The notes: generated from the letters alone by a model not told the origin. Shown: positions 1 through 8,840, counted from the first letter of the stretch. The stretch: DNA of 50,019 nt from Candidatus Gemmiger excrementigallinarum (GCA_019116445.1 DXBP01000045.1:1-50019), one strand, 5' to 3'. Translations and numbers: made by a program.

Positions 1-1511
1 GTGGTTGGATAGCTTTCGCCCGAGGAATCCCGGGCATAGAACGCTGCGATGCCGTCCGCCAGGTTCACCGAATTGCCGTTGCTGTTTTTGGAATAGAAGG
101 AACCGGTGATCTGCACGTTGCCGCTCTTGTCTAGGTGGAAGTTGTCGCTTTCCACCACCAGGGTGTTAGAGGCAAAGGTGATGACACCGCTGGAGATGGT
201 CACGCTGGTGGAATCTGCTGCAAAAGCTGTGCGGACTTCTCCGTCTTTCACGACAGTCAATTCCAGGCCATCTACGGTTTGGGTCAGTTTCGTATAATCG
301 TTTTGCAGGTTGGCTGCTTTGACGCTGAGACCGTCCACACTGGTTTTGATTTCCAGGATTTTGCCCTGCAGGTTGCGCAAGGTCTGGCTGTTGACCGCTG
401 TGGTGCCGTCCCGCCGGGGGTGGCCGGTGGCCTTCAGGGTGACCTTTTGGCCGGTGATGGTCCGCTGCATGGTATACATCTGCAGCGGTCGTCCGTAGGC
501 GTCGGCCACAGTGATGATCTGGCCGGGAGCGGGCATGTCCATCGTACAGGGAAAGCTCACTTCCAGCGGCGTGTAGGTAACCCGCTGCAATCGTTCATAG
601 ACCGTCTGTGCCACCGGCTGCAGCGCCGCGGTGCTGTCTGTTGTCAGCAGAAGATTGCCTTGCAGGACAAGTGCGTTTGTACCGGCCGCATCGGGTGGCC
701 AGATCACGCCCACGTCATCGTCGGACTGGCGGATCTGGACTTTGTCCAGGGACGCGGTTTCGTAGTCCTCGTAGGTCAGACCGCCGCTGTAATATGTGGC
801 TGTGTCCTGGTTGTATGTCCAGATACTCCCATCGGAGCAGGTCAGAATCTGACCGGACAGGTCCAGCGCCACCCAGTGCTCCGCGGCATCCGGGAAAATC
901 CCGGTAGCCGCATTTTCCGCGTACCAGGCAAATTCCAGAGAGCCGTCCGGCGTCATGCGGGCAAAGCAGCAGGCCGCCTGGGCTGCCCACTGAATCAGCT
1001 GCCGTCCGGTCAGATTGTCGGCATAGAATGCCCGGACCTGGTAGTCGGCGTTGGGCAGGCGGTCCAGCGTTCCATCGGAGAGGACTACGCCGCATTGTCC
1101 ACAGACGGCCCCGATAAAGGCTGCAAGGCTCATAGGAAAGTCCCCCTGATGCTCCCGCAGCCAGGGGGACAGGGCTTTGTCCAGCAGCGTCATTCGGTCG
1201 TAGGCTGTGACCTTGATGACGTTGGCGCTTTTCTTCTGCGGCTGCTCTGCCAGGAAGATGCCCACGGCCACCTCGGTACCGCTCGTTCCATCCATTCGGA
1301 ACAGCTTGATCTCCGTGCCTTGCCCAATGGTGAGACCGTTCAGCGGGGCCCACAGCTCGATTTCGGCGCAGGCCGCACAGGCGGCACCGGGGCAGAGGTC
1401 GGTTTCGTCGTTGACCTGCTCGGTGAGGGTTACGCTGCGGATGGCGTCTGTGCCGGCATTGCCGCTGGTAAGAACGGTGCCGTCGGGGAGCAGAATTTTG
1501 TGCTTGATCAT
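1..1511 (-). CDS. Phage tail-tip / tail-associated protein (partial, C-terminus off window)
   Basis: An open frame starts at ATG 1511 after a GGAGGGGC ribosome site and stays open for 503 codons to the window edge, so no stop is seen. It begins MIKHKILLPDGTV, and the middle part reads like a tail-tip baseplate protein (RQLIQWAAQAACCFARM near residue 170). The later part contains the DGLSVKAANLQND and TSVTISSGVITFASNTL style typical of minor structural or Tal-type proteins at the siphovirus tail tip. It follows the tape measure gene and a small tail gene, the usual place for the tail-associated host-contact protein. Whether it carries a peptidoglycan hydrolase cannot be seen because the C-terminus is missing. 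The role is inferred from position and general style. Confidence 0.75.
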   Translation of the reverse strand, partial: MIKHKILLPDGTVLTSGNAGTDAIRSVTLTEQVNDETDLCPGAACAACAEIELWAPLNGLTIGQGTEIKLFRMDGTSGTEVAVGIFLAEQPQKKSANVIKVTAYDRMTLLDKALSPWLREHQGDFPMSLAAFIGAVCGQCGVVLSDGTLDRLPNADYQVRAFYADNLTGRQLIQWAAQAACCFARMTPDGSLEFAWYAENAATGIFPDAAEHWVALDLSGQILTCSDGSIWTYNQDTATYYSGGLTYEDYETASLDKVQIRQSDDDVGVIWPPDAAGTNALVLQGNLLLTTDSTAALQPVAQTVYERLQRVTYTPLEVSFPCTMDMPAPGQIITVADAYGRPLQMYTMQRTITGQKVTLKATGHPRRDGTTAVNSQTLRNLQGKILEIKTSVDGLSVKAANLQNDYTKLTQTVDGLELTVVKDGEVRTAFAADSTSVTISSGVITFASNTLVVESDNFHLDKSGNVQITGSFYSKNSNGNSVNLADGIAAFYARDSSGESYPT

Positions 1512-1521
1512 GCGCCCCTCC

Positions 1522-1896
1522 TCAGCATTCGATGATGTTGAATTTTAGGTTCCTCCAGGTGCCGGTGCGGGCATTGCGCCAGGCAATACTGTAATTGCTG
1601 CAGTAGCAGGTGGAGGTCTCCGTCTCGGTGGAGGAGCCAGGCTTGGGATGGGTAAAGGAAAACTGTGCTTTGCCCGCAAACAACCCTACCAGATAGGCAT
1701 ACTGGGCATCGGTCAGGGTGCTGTAGTTGAAAGACCAGGTACCCACTTTTTCCCGCACTACAATGCGGTGCATGACGCCGCTCTCATCCCGGCCGGAATC
1801 GCTGGAATCCAGATCGGTGAAGGTGAACTCCGGTTCTGTATCCGGGGCCAGCATGGGCTTGCCGTCGATCTGGTAAAAGGTAACTTCTTTTCGCAT
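1522..1896 (-). CDS. Small tail protein, putative distal tail component (DUF6711-like)
   Basis: A 124-residue protein starting MRKEVTFYQIDGK. Its ATG overlaps the tape measure stop by one base (TGATG), with GGAGGG just upstream, so the two are translationally coupled. It has no signal peptide or membrane segment and looks like a compact beta-rich protein (VGTWSFNYSTL, FSFTHPKPG). Its place between the tape measure and the tail-tip gene is that of the distal tail protein (Dit), although classical Dit proteins are about twice as long. I recall a similar short family named DUF6711 in gut Clostridia phages, but cannot confirm the match. Structural role is likely; the exact function is inferred. 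Confidence 0.65.
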   Translation of the reverse strand: MRKEVTFYQIDGKPMLAPDTEPEFTFTDLDSSDSGRDESGVMHRIVVREKVGTWSFNYSTLTDAQYAYLVGLFAGKAQFSFTHPKPGSSTETETSTCYCSNYSIAWRNARTGTWRNLKFNIIEC

Positions 1897-4322
1897 CAGG
1901 CCCTCCCGGTGATAATGGATTGTCGGGTCTGGTACCGGGCAGCTGACTGCCCAATGACTTCATCCCCGATGTTGATGCCATAAATGGCGGACAGGATCTC
2001 CCGCAGGGTAGCCAGAACCTGCCCTAAAGCGGCCAGGTTGCCGTCCTGGTAGTCCTGCATGACGGAGGCCACCGCCTCCTGGATGGTGGCGAGGGGTGCC
2101 TCCACGTTGGTGCCGTGGCTCTGGTCGCCCAGCACTGCCATGAATTCCCGGTTGGGCGGAATAACCGCGCCCTGGGCCAGGTAGGGGATCTGCGGGGCGG
2201 TGATATGGGTAAAATCGAACCCCAGCGAGGACCCGCCGATGCCCGGCACCCAGTCCGGTACATCAAAGGACAGGGTGTTGACGGCGTCGATAACGCGGTT
2301 CAGGCCGTTCACCACGGCTTGAATCATGCCATTGATGAACCCGATGATGCCGTTCACGGCGCTCTTGATGCCGCTTTTGATGCGGTCCCATACAGCCAGG
2401 GCGGTTTCGGCGATGGCATTCCAGGCGGCTCCCCAATCCCCGCGGAAGACTGCGGAGAGAAAGTCAAGAAGGCCGCGCAGAACCACCAGAATGATGTCGA
2501 TGGCATCTGCCATCAGGCCGACGGCGGTTTCCACAATTCCTGCCACCGCGTTGAACACATCGGAAAACACCGGGCCGAAACTGGCCACTAACCAGTTGAT
2601 GAGCGGGGCCAGGACGTTGTTCCAGAAGGTCAGAATCGTGTTCTGTAGGCTGCCGAACAGCAGCAGAAGGTCGTTCCACAGCTGCTGCAGATGGTTCTGC
2701 CACAACTGGGACAAAAGATCAATCAGGTTGGACACGATCGGTTCTATCACCGTGTAGTACAGCGTGCTGAAGATGGATTCAAGGTTGTGGAACGCGGCCA
2801 CAACGCCGTCCATGAGGGGCTGCCCGTATGTATTCCAGGCATTCTGAATGCCGGCCATCATGCCCTGCCAGATCTGCAGCACAACTTCCAGGGCTGGTTG
2901 CAGAATGTTGTTGATGGCATCCGTCATGATGCCGCAGGCCCACACAAAGAAATCGGCAAAGACCTGGATGGCTGTGGAGATGGTGCCGCCCACGATGGGC
3001 GCAAAGGCCTGGGAGAAGGCATTGATCACACCTGGCCAGAAAGTTCCCACCAGATAGGAGAGCAGCGGCTGCAGGGCGTTGGTCCACAGACCGTTGGCGG
3101 CAGCTTGAATCTGCGGCCAAACGGCCAGCGCAGTGGCCTTGATCTGCTCCCACGCCGCGCTCCAAGCGGCAATACTGGGGGCGAGGGCTTCCTTGAAGGC
3201 CGACCAGAAATCCTGTACGCGGTCCATCAGGCTGGAAAAGCCGGCGCCGGTCTGGTCCACAAAGTCATAGTTGGGAGCAGTGCTGCCCGCGCTGCCTCCT
3301 CCGCCGGAGGTGTTGTCTTGCGGCACGTCCAGGCGGGTGATCTCATCAAAGCCCGCCAGGCTGCGGGTGGCTTTCTCGGTGTCTTTGGCGGCACCGCTGG
3401 CGGCGCTGCCGTAGCTGTTCATCCCCTTGGCGGCGGATTTCATGGCGCCGATGCTCTTGCCGGTCAGAAGGCTGATGAACCGGGCCAGGTAGCTGATGCC
3501 GGTGGCCAGCAGATTGATGACATAGCTCAAAGCGCTGCCCAGCGTCTGTACCAGCGGGGCAGCGGCCACACTGGCGGCTCCCTGCAGGTTGGCCAGACTC
3601 TGATGGAAAGCATCACTGGACTGCATGGCACTGCCGAACCAGCCCACCATTTTGGTGAGGGCCGAGGAAATGACGTTGAAAAGCAGCGCACCGGAAACGA
3701 TGCCGCCCAGGCGGGTGCCGAACTTTTGCATGGCGGTGGAAGCAGAAGCAACCTTTTGTGCGTTGGTCTGCGTTTGCACTTTCTGCTGTTTGGCGTACTG
3801 TGCGGTGGTGCGTGTGACGGCGGCCTGCTCCTGTTCCAGCTGCTGCTGCAGATTGCTGTGCTGCTGTTGAAGCTGCGTGACGGTGCTTACCTGCTTCTGA
3901 TATTCGGATTCGATCTCGGCAACGGTGGCCGTCTGTTTTTCCAGCGCGGCAGTCAGCTTGTCACTCTCCGCCACAAGCGAGGCATGGGAACCCAGCACGC
4001 GGCTGGTGGCGATGCTGTTCACATTGGCGTCGGACATGCCGGGGTATTCCTGGCGTACCTGCGCCGCCGCGGCGGATTTAGCGGCGGCGAGCTGGCTGTT
4101 TACCCCCTGGATGGCGGTTTCGGTGGCCTGGGCTTCGGCTTTGGCTTTGGCCAGGTCGTCGGCCAGTTTGGTGCGTTTGCCGGTTGCCTGGGTAATCTGC
4201 TTGTCCAGGGCACTGATCTGCTGGGCTGTGCTTTTGGCCTTGGCCTGCAGGGCCTTCAGGTCCGCTTCGGCGCCCTTGGTGTTGACGCGGGTATCAATGA
4301 TGATGGAACCGTCTGCGGCCAT
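1896..4322 (-). CDS. Phage tail tape measure protein
   Basis: An 808-residue protein. Residues 15-190 are an alanine/glutamine-rich coiled coil (ALQAKAKSTAQQISALDKQI, LQQQHSNLQQQLEQEQ). Around 205-230 is a hydrophobic stretch (GGIVSGALLFNVISS), followed by many tryptophan-rich helical repeats (WSAAWEQIKATALAVW, IQNAWNTYGQPLMDGV). These are the hallmarks of tape measure proteins, which set tail length and are ejected during DNA injection. Using the family rule of about 0.15 nm per residue, the tail would be roughly 120 nm, which is an estimate. It starts at ATG 4322, three bases after the tail chaperone gene, and its stop overlaps the next start. Intact, with no frameshift seen. Confidence 0.93.
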   Translation of the reverse strand: MAADGSIIIDTRVNTKGAEADLKALQAKAKSTAQQISALDKQITQATGKRTKLADDLAKAKAEAQATETAIQGVNSQLAAAKSAAAAQVRQEYPGMSDANVNSIATSRVLGSHASLVAESDKLTAALEKQTATVAEIESEYQKQVSTVTQLQQQHSNLQQQLEQEQAAVTRTTAQYAKQQKVQTQTNAQKVASASTAMQKFGTRLGGIVSGALLFNVISSALTKMVGWFGSAMQSSDAFHQSLANLQGAASVAAAPLVQTLGSALSYVINLLATGISYLARFISLLTGKSIGAMKSAAKGMNSYGSAASGAAKDTEKATRSLAGFDEITRLDVPQDNTSGGGGSAGSTAPNYDFVDQTGAGFSSLMDRVQDFWSAFKEALAPSIAAWSAAWEQIKATALAVWPQIQAAANGLWTNALQPLLSYLVGTFWPGVINAFSQAFAPIVGGTISTAIQVFADFFVWACGIMTDAINNILQPALEVVLQIWQGMMAGIQNAWNTYGQPLMDGVVAAFHNLESIFSTLYYTVIEPIVSNLIDLLSQLWQNHLQQLWNDLLLLFGSLQNTILTFWNNVLAPLINWLVASFGPVFSDVFNAVAGIVETAVGLMADAIDIILVVLRGLLDFLSAVFRGDWGAAWNAIAETALAVWDRIKSGIKSAVNGIIGFINGMIQAVVNGLNRVIDAVNTLSFDVPDWVPGIGGSSLGFDFTHITAPQIPYLAQGAVIPPNREFMAVLGDQSHGTNVEAPLATIQEAVASVMQDYQDGNLAALGQVLATLREILSAIYGINIGDEVIGQSAARYQTRQSIITGRA

Positions 4323-4325
4323 AGT

Positions 4326-4874
4326 TTACACCCCCAATCGTTTGAAAAATTCTTCTTCCTCGCTGGTCATCTGCACCGCCGTCCCGATTAGGTCGGGATT
4401 CTCGCGGGCGAAGGCTTGCTCGGATTTGTCCAGCTTTTTGCCCCTGGCGCGTTTGTCCCGGATGGCGACCACCTCGGCAAACAGTCCACGTCCAATGTTG
4501 CGGAAGGCGCCCACAAACTCCCACCAGTGCAGATAGGCGCAGGCGCGGCAGCTGTAGCCCAGCACCTTGTCGATGGCGGGGGCGATGAGCTGCACGTCGG
4601 TGTCCCAGTGGACCAGCGCAGGGCGGGCCGGTTGGTTGTCTGGCACCGGCTGGCCCAGATTGATGAAGGTCATAGCTGCCCGGAAAGCCTCCCCGGCATC
4701 GGGGAGGCGGTCAAAGGCAGGGTAGAGGATCTGCAGGCAGGCGGCCACCCGCAAGTGCGTCGGCAGTAAGGCGTCGTTCAGGGCGGTGATGGCATCCAGC
4801 ACGGCGCGGTAGTCGCTGCGGATGGCAAAGGTCTGGCCTTCCACCTCCACCGTGGTGGGCAGTTCCCAGCCCAT
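4326..4874 (-). CDS. Phage Gp15-family tail assembly protein
   Basis: A 182-residue protein starting MGWELPTTVEVEG. It resembles the phage Gp15 family (Listeria A118 type): the early part FAIRSDYRAVLDAI, a helical middle, and the conserved YLHWWEFVGAFRNIGRG block. The family sits just upstream of the tape measure gene and is thought to act with its partner as the tail assembly chaperone that coats the tape measure before tube assembly. Its ATG overlaps the stop of the preceding gene by one base. No slippery heptamer is evident at the junction, so this pair appears coupled by overlap rather than by a programmed frameshift. Confidence 0.8.
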   Translation of the reverse strand: MGWELPTTVEVEGQTFAIRSDYRAVLDAITALNDALLPTHLRVAACLQILYPAFDRLPDAGEAFRAAMTFINLGQPVPDNQPARPALVHWDTDVQLIAPAIDKVLGYSCRACAYLHWWEFVGAFRNIGRGLFAEVVAIRDKRARGKKLDKSEQAFARENPDLIGTAVQMTSEEEEFFKRLGV

Positions 4875-5338
4875 CAGTCAGGCAGGGTCTGGCCGGGCGC
4901 CAGGCCGCGGGTGGTGCCCTGGTAGGGTGCGGTGTGGGTTTTGGCCCGCTGCTGTACCGCTTCCAGGCCCGACTTCATGGAAGATTCCAGCACCGGCGTC
5001 AGAGCGGTGAGCACATGCTCCAGCACGAGGGAGCCGTCCTCACAGATGCCGAAAGCGGACTGCCCACCGAAAAATGCCTCCGATACCTTGGCGCCGAAGG
5101 CGTAATCGAACAGGGACTTGATCTTCTGGTCGGCGTCCAGCATCAGGGACAGTGTTGCATCCTCTTCGCCGTTGGTTTCCTGCGCCGCCTGGGCCAGCCG
5201 CTGGATCTCCGGTTCGGCGGACTTCCAGCGTGCAGCGATGCCGGGATCGGCGGGGTTGAACCGCACGGTACCGGTCACGTTGCCGTCAGCGTCCAGAATG
5301 TCATAGGTTTTCAGACCGGTGTCGATCTGCAACTGCAT
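4874..5338 (-). CDS. Tail assembly chaperone, first gene of the pair
   Basis: A 154-residue protein beginning MQLQIDTGLKTYDILDADG. It is acidic and helical (EPEIQRLAQAAQETNGEED). It lies between the major tail protein gene and the Gp15-like gene, the G-type position of the tail chaperone pair. The C-terminus (TRGLAPGQTLPD) is polar and flexible. Its stop codon overlaps the next ATG by one base, which should keep the two at linked levels. No sequence motif proves the role. Assignment rests on order, size and composition, all usual for this family in long-tailed phages of Firmicutes. Confidence 0.7.
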   Translation of the reverse strand: MQLQIDTGLKTYDILDADGNVTGTVRFNPADPGIAARWKSAEPEIQRLAQAAQETNGEEDATLSLMLDADQKIKSLFDYAFGAKVSEAFFGGQSAFGICEDGSLVLEHVLTALTPVLESSMKSGLEAVQQRAKTHTAPYQGTTRGLAPGQTLPD

Positions 5339-5350
5339 GGCGTATCCTCC

Positions 5351-5881
5351 TTATTCGGCATCATCGGCGGTGAAGGTAGGCACGCCATTGGCGATGGCCA
5401 CGGTGCCCAGTTCACAGTCGTTGGACAGATAGATGTTCATGGGCAGGCCCACATAGTTGGAGCCGCCCAGGCTGGTGGGAACTACCGTGCAGCCGTGATG
5501 GACCTCGGCGGCAAAGGGACCGGTGGTGGCCGTGCCCAGATAGCAGTGCACCAGCAGCACGTCGAAGGTGCCGAACTCGCTGGTGGCCTGGCGGCGCTCA
5601 ATGTCCAGCAGCTTTTCGTTGAGCTTCTGGCCGCCGCGGATGGTGTTGGGGTCCAGCTCCATGCTGGGCTTGGAGGACGAAACATCGGTATCGGTCATGC
5701 CCAGAATGTCGGTGGTCTGTTCCACGTCGTGGTTGTACTCGATACTGGCGTCCTCCACGCCGCGGCCCTGCAGCTCCCACTTGTATTCGGGGCCGCCAGC
5801 GGTGCCGGTGTTGACAAAAATCATTTCCAGTTTGCGGTCGGCTTTCTGGCCGGAAGGCAAATTGATGTTGGCTGCTGCCAT
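5351..5881 (-). CDS. Major tail (tube) protein
   Basis: A 176-residue protein starting MAAANINLPSGQKADRK, with GGAGG upstream. The sequence is beta-rich (MIFVNTGTAGGPEYKWELQG, DVLLVHCYLGTATTG), with a central segment on DPNTIRGGQKLNEKLLDIE. Size and content fit the major tail tube subunit that stacks in hexameric rings along the tape measure. It lies directly after the tail terminator-like gene and before the chaperones, the conserved position. It has no signal peptide and no cysteine motif. An alternative reading as another tail structural protein is possible but less likely. Confidence 0.8.
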   Translation of the reverse strand: MAAANINLPSGQKADRKLEMIFVNTGTAGGPEYKWELQGRGVEDASIEYNHDVEQTTDILGMTDTDVSSSKPSMELDPNTIRGGQKLNEKLLDIERRQATSEFGTFDVLLVHCYLGTATTGPFAAEVHHGCTVVPTSLGGSNYVGLPMNIYLSNDCELGTVAIANGVPTFTADDAE

Positions 5882-5884
5882 AGG

Positions 5885-6298
5885 TTATACCTCCTCTAAG
5901 GTCAGTTTGATTTGCAGCTGATACCGGGCAGAGTTGGCTTCTGCCTGGGTGATGACGCCCGCGTTGGACGCCTCGATTTTGGTGGCCTGATACCCCGAAA
6001 CGTTGGGATATTGGTGGGCGCGATCCTGCCCGCGTACCCAAGCTGAAAGGTTGGCAAAAAAGTCCGCCGCGCTGAGATTGGGCACCAGCGCTTTGCCGAA
6101 GGGCAGCTGCGCCACAAACACAAAGTTACAGGTCACAGTGTCCAGGCCCAGCACATCGGTGGTACAAGTGTCTCCGGCGCTGCGCAGCGTGTACTCGGTG
6201 GTTTCGGCGCCCAGGTAGTTGGCGTTGAAGCGGTCCTGTTTGTCGATCAGAGGGCACTCTTCCCGCAGCCACTTGCGGGTGGCGTCAAGTGGATTCAT
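5885..6298 (-). CDS. Phage minor capsid / tail terminator-like protein
   Basis: A 137-residue protein starting MNPLDATRKWLREECPLID. It resembles the short minor capsid 3 group of A118-like phages, whose position between the gp10-like neck protein and the major tail protein corresponds to the tail terminator that caps the tube. Visible features are a helical N-terminus, a central beta-rich portion (TTEYTLRSAGDTCTTDVLG, NFVFVAQLPFG) and the C-terminal YQLQIKLTLEEV. The start overlaps the preceding gene by four bases (ATGA). The terminator role is inferred from gene order, as the sequence itself has no diagnostic motif. Confidence 0.65.
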   Translation of the reverse strand: MNPLDATRKWLREECPLIDKQDRFNANYLGAETTEYTLRSAGDTCTTDVLGLDTVTCNFVFVAQLPFGKALVPNLSAADFFANLSAWVRGQDRAHQYPNVSGYQATKIEASNAGVITQAEANSARYQLQIKLTLEEV

Positions 6299-6750
6299 AC
6301 TGTGGCCCTCCCACCGGCCAGGGCGGCTGCGCCCCGGATGATTTCTTCGCCGTGCTCGGCTTTCATCCGCTCGAACCAGAAAGCACCCCGCTCCGGTGCG
6401 CCGCTGTAGGTCAGCTTGCGGCCGGTGGGGTGCTTCTTCTGCCCGGGCGGGGACCAGAACCCGGCCAACTCTCCCGCCTCGAAAATCGGAATGTTGGGGC
6501 CGTATACCTCGCCATAGTAGAGATACCGGGCGTAGGGCGTGGCGTAGATCACCAGCCCCTGGCCGATGACCGAGGCAATCATGGGGCTGTGTTTGAGTAC
6601 GCCGGTGCGGAAGGGAACTTTCGGGTCACACAGGCGGATGACCTCGCTGTCGATGAATTTCTGAACATTTCCGCCGGGGGAAAGACCTCGTGTGGTCAGG
6701 GCGTCGGCCAGTCCGTCCAGTTCCAGGCGGGCGTCGTATTGGATGGTCAT
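6295..6750 (-). CDS. Phage minor capsid protein 2 / HK97 gp10-like neck protein
   Basis: A 151-residue protein starting MTIQYDARLELDGLADAL. It shows the family signature of minor capsid 2 proteins: PFRTGVLKHS, then VIYATPYARYLYYGEVYGP, then a Gly/Pro/Lys-rich turn, and a helical end with FWFERMKAEHGEEI. This group joins head and tail near the neck. It overlaps both neighbours by four bases (ATGA type), so it is translated as part of one tightly coupled cassette. The YARYLYYG motif makes the family call firmer than for its neighbours. Confidence 0.8.
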   Translation of the reverse strand: MTIQYDARLELDGLADALTTRGLSPGGNVQKFIDSEVIRLCDPKVPFRTGVLKHSPMIASVIGQGLVIYATPYARYLYYGEVYGPNIPIFEAGELAGFWSPPGQKKHPTGRKLTYSGAPERGAFWFERMKAEHGEEIIRGAAALAGGRATV

Positions 6751-7049
6751 TCTGCCTCCAGATAGATGTGCGGGGCGGGACGGCCCCGGTTATCGTGCAC
6801 GGCGGTGACGGTGGCGGTCACATCCCCGCACTGGATTTTGTCGCCCACGGCTACGGCAGGGGAGCCGGCGGCCTGGGGAATACGGCATTTGTAGACGCAG
6901 CCGGGGGAAAGCCCCTCCTTACCGGAAGCGGCACGGGTCTGGCCATACCAGCTGCAGCCGGAAAAGGTCTGCACCTGCTCGGTGTCCTGGTCGGTATCTC
7001 CATCGTACCCCAGATGGGTGATGGTCACGGTCTTGTCACAGCCCTGCAT
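6747..7049 (-). CDS. Head closure (stopper)-like phage protein
   Basis: A 100-residue protein starting MQGCDKTVTITHLGYD. ATG 7049 is chosen because GGAGGTGACTGCC lies just upstream. An earlier in-frame codon would have no ribosome site and would run into the preceding gene. It contains several cysteines (GCSWYGQ, CVYKCRIPQ) and a beta-barrel-like C-terminus (VGDKIQCGDVTATVTAV). Its position third after the major capsid gene matches the head closure or stopper protein that seals the DNA-filled capsid. No strong motif is seen, so the assignment is positional. It overlaps the following gene by four bases. Confidence 0.6.
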   Translation of the reverse strand: MQGCDKTVTITHLGYDGDTDQDTEQVQTFSGCSWYGQTRAASGKEGLSPGCVYKCRIPQAAGSPAVAVGDKIQCGDVTATVTAVHDNRGRPAPHIYLEAE

Positions 7050-7062
7050 GGCAGTCACCTCC

Positions 7063-7413
7063 TTACACAAAAGCGTGCCCGCCGAACCCCAGCAGGTTCA
7101 CGGGCACGGTCAGATACTGCGCCAGCAGGCTGCGCAGGGCGGCGCGCGATTCCTTGGCTGTGGCGCGGGTCTCGCTGTAACCGTCATTATTGAAGCTCTG
7201 CACGCCGTCGGCAGCAAAGTGACCGGCGGCCAGCGCATCGATGAGGGCACACTCGCAATCGGCCAGCGCATCGGCCATAAGGGCAGGCGCATCCCGCGCC
7301 CGCCCCATCGTTTCATGGTCGAGGATGTATGCTGCCTTTTTGGCCAGAATCTGATAGTTCTTCTGGTCCAGTGCGCCGCCGTTTTGCTGGTAGATTTCAT
7401 AGGTGCTGTACAT
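7063..7413 (-). CDS. Head-tail connector (adaptor)-like protein
   Basis: A 116-residue, mostly helical protein starting MYSTYEIYQQNGGALDQ. The helices (YQILAKKAAYILDHETMG, ALMADALADCECALIDALA) and the C-terminal LLAQYLTVPVNLLGFGGHAFV resemble the gp6-like adaptor proteins that form a ring under the portal. It directly follows the major capsid gene, the usual place for the adaptor. A GGAG-type ribosome site precedes ATG 7413. Function is inferred from position and fold-like composition. Confidence 0.65.
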   Translation of the reverse strand: MYSTYEIYQQNGGALDQKNYQILAKKAAYILDHETMGRARDAPALMADALADCECALIDALAAGHFAADGVQSFNNDGYSETRATAKESRAALRSLLAQYLTVPVNLLGFGGHAFV

Positions 7414-7430
7414 AGGCGGCTCCTTTCGGT

Positions 7431-8291
7431 TTAGCCGGACACGCTGCGCACCGCTACCAGATTCTGGTTGGTGACGCGGTAGCCGGTGTTCATTTCCACC
7501 TGAGCGAGGGAACCGGCAAAACGCTCGGATTCGATAATGCGGGCCAGGTCGAAGTTGGAAACGATGGAAAGCGCTTCATGGTAGTACATGACGTACTGCA
7601 CATTGGTCATGTCAACGGTCTGCTGGGTGCCGGCGTGATCGTAATACTTGATGCTGCCGGCGGCACCGTTGGCTTCCACAAAGGTCATGCCAAGCCATTT
7701 GCCCACGTTACCGGTCTCGGCAACGCGGTCATTCTGTACCGGGGTAAAATCCTTGCCGGCAGCTTCCAGCACTACGCCGTAGAAGTCGGGAGTGCACATG
7801 ACCACATTGGCGCGGCCCTTTTTCTTGACGATTTCCTTGCGGGTGGCAATGATGTCGGCCTTGACGTTCTCTGCGGTGATGGCAGCGGTGGCGGTGGCGG
7901 CAAAACCTTCGTGTGCCAGGCAGGCGATGGCACACTGCATCCAGCCCTCGCGGCACTCGGAAATGGCCGTGGAGAGCGCTTCCTCACCGGCGCTGAATGC
8001 GACGGCCGCAGCCTGCACACCGTAGAGCTTGTAGGACTGCTGGAAGTTGTTGTTCAGCTGGATGGGAATCAAGGTGTCCGCCATCTTTTTGTCGGCAAAG
8101 TCCCTGCCGGGGGTACCGGCTTCAACTGCGGACGTGGACACCTTGTGCACGAAAATCTGGCCGGCCGGGCCGGTCTGGTACTTGTCGGTAAAGGTGACGC
8201 CGGGTACCATGACCGGGTTGTAGTACAGGTTGGGTTCCAGGATGGAAGCATACTTCTCATCCACATTCATCTGGTCGTATTTGATGGCCAT
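7431..8291 (-). CDS. Major capsid protein (HK97-fold type)
   Basis: A 286-residue protein starting MAIKYDQMNVDEKYASILEP. Visible features are the N-terminal arm, the segment FTDKYQTGPAGQIFVHKVST, the FADKKMADTLIPIQLNN block, and ANVVMCTPDFYGVVLEAAG. The latter part contains VGKWLGMTFVEANG and a C-terminal YHEALSIVSNFDLARIIESE region. This pattern and length match HK97-fold coat proteins of A118-like siphoviruses. It lies right after the scaffold gene, three bases apart, and before the connector genes. No N-terminal delta domain or protease is present, consistent with the separate scaffold protein. Confidence 0.85.
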   Translation of the reverse strand: MAIKYDQMNVDEKYASILEPNLYYNPVMVPGVTFTDKYQTGPAGQIFVHKVSTSAVEAGTPGRDFADKKMADTLIPIQLNNNFQQSYKLYGVQAAAVAFSAGEEALSTAISECREGWMQCAIACLAHEGFAATATAAITAENVKADIIATRKEIVKKKGRANVVMCTPDFYGVVLEAAGKDFTPVQNDRVAETGNVGKWLGMTFVEANGAAGSIKYYDHAGTQQTVDMTNVQYVMYYHEALSIVSNFDLARIIESERFAGSLAQVEMNTGYRVTNQNLVAVRSVSG

Positions 8292-8294
8292 GTA

Positions 8295-8840
8295 TTATTC
8301 TCCTTTCGGATGGTAGAAGGGGTTGTTCTTGTACTTGCTGTCCAGGAAGGACTGGCTGGAAGTGGCGGGCGTCTGGCCCTTGCTGCCCACCGTGATGGTG
8401 GGGGCTGCCTTTTCCGTGGCGAAGGCGCCGGGGTCGGTCTCCTTGTAGTTCTTCAGGTAATCGTCAAAGCCCAGCAGCTTGCCGTCCTGCAGGGGCAGCT
8501 TCTTGGCTTTGAGGTCAGACAAGAAAGCGCGTTTGGCGCTCTCGCTGGAGAACTTGACGCCTGCTGCGGCGGTCTGGGCGGCAAAGTCTTTCTGCAGTTC
8601 CTCCACCTGTGCCTTGGCATCCTTCTCGGCTTTTTCGGCTTTGGTTCTCCATTCGGGGTCGTAGCCCTCCAGCTTCTTGTTGGCGTCGCCCAGCTGGGTG
8701 CGGACGGCGTCCCGCTCGGTGGTCAGGGTGGTGATGGTCTGTTTCTGGCGCTCGATGTCCGCGCCGTGCAGATCCATCACCTGCTGCAGCTGTTCGTCGG
8801 TGATGCCCGGGATGATGCCCTTGACTTCTTCTCGTTTCAT
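8295..8840 (-). CDS. Capsid scaffolding protein (phage GP20 family)
   Basis: A 181-residue protein starting MKREEVKGIIPGITDEQLQQ. It has the GP20 family layout: a short conserved N-terminus, a long charged coiled coil (about residues 30-95, including TLTTERDAVRTQLGDANKKL), the SAKRAFLSDLKAKKLPLQDG block and a polar C-terminus ending NPFYHPKGE. GP20-type scaffolds guide assembly of the HK97-fold shell and then leave. A ribosome site AAAGGAAG precedes ATG 8840. The upstream region carries three minus-strand hairpins, so expression of the capsid genes may depend on read-through or a local promoter. Confidence 0.88.
   Translation of the reverse strand: MKREEVKGIIPGITDEQLQQVMDLHGADIERQKQTITTLTTERDAVRTQLGDANKKLEGYDPEWRTKAEKAEKDAKAQVEELQKDFAAQTAAAGVKFSSESAKRAFLSDLKAKKLPLQDGKLLGFDDYLKNYKETDPGAFATEKAAPTITVGSKGQTPATSSQSFLDSKYKNNPFYHPKGE

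Noticed and set aside
135-4391. Long plus-strand open frames across the tail genes
   Set aside because: They are antisense to the tail-tip and tape measure genes, which have clear phage features and ribosome sites. The plus-strand translations resemble no protein.
4326-5338. Programmed -1 frameshift joining the two tail chaperone genes
   Set aside because: The genes simply overlap by one base (TGATG), and no slippery heptamer was found near the junction.
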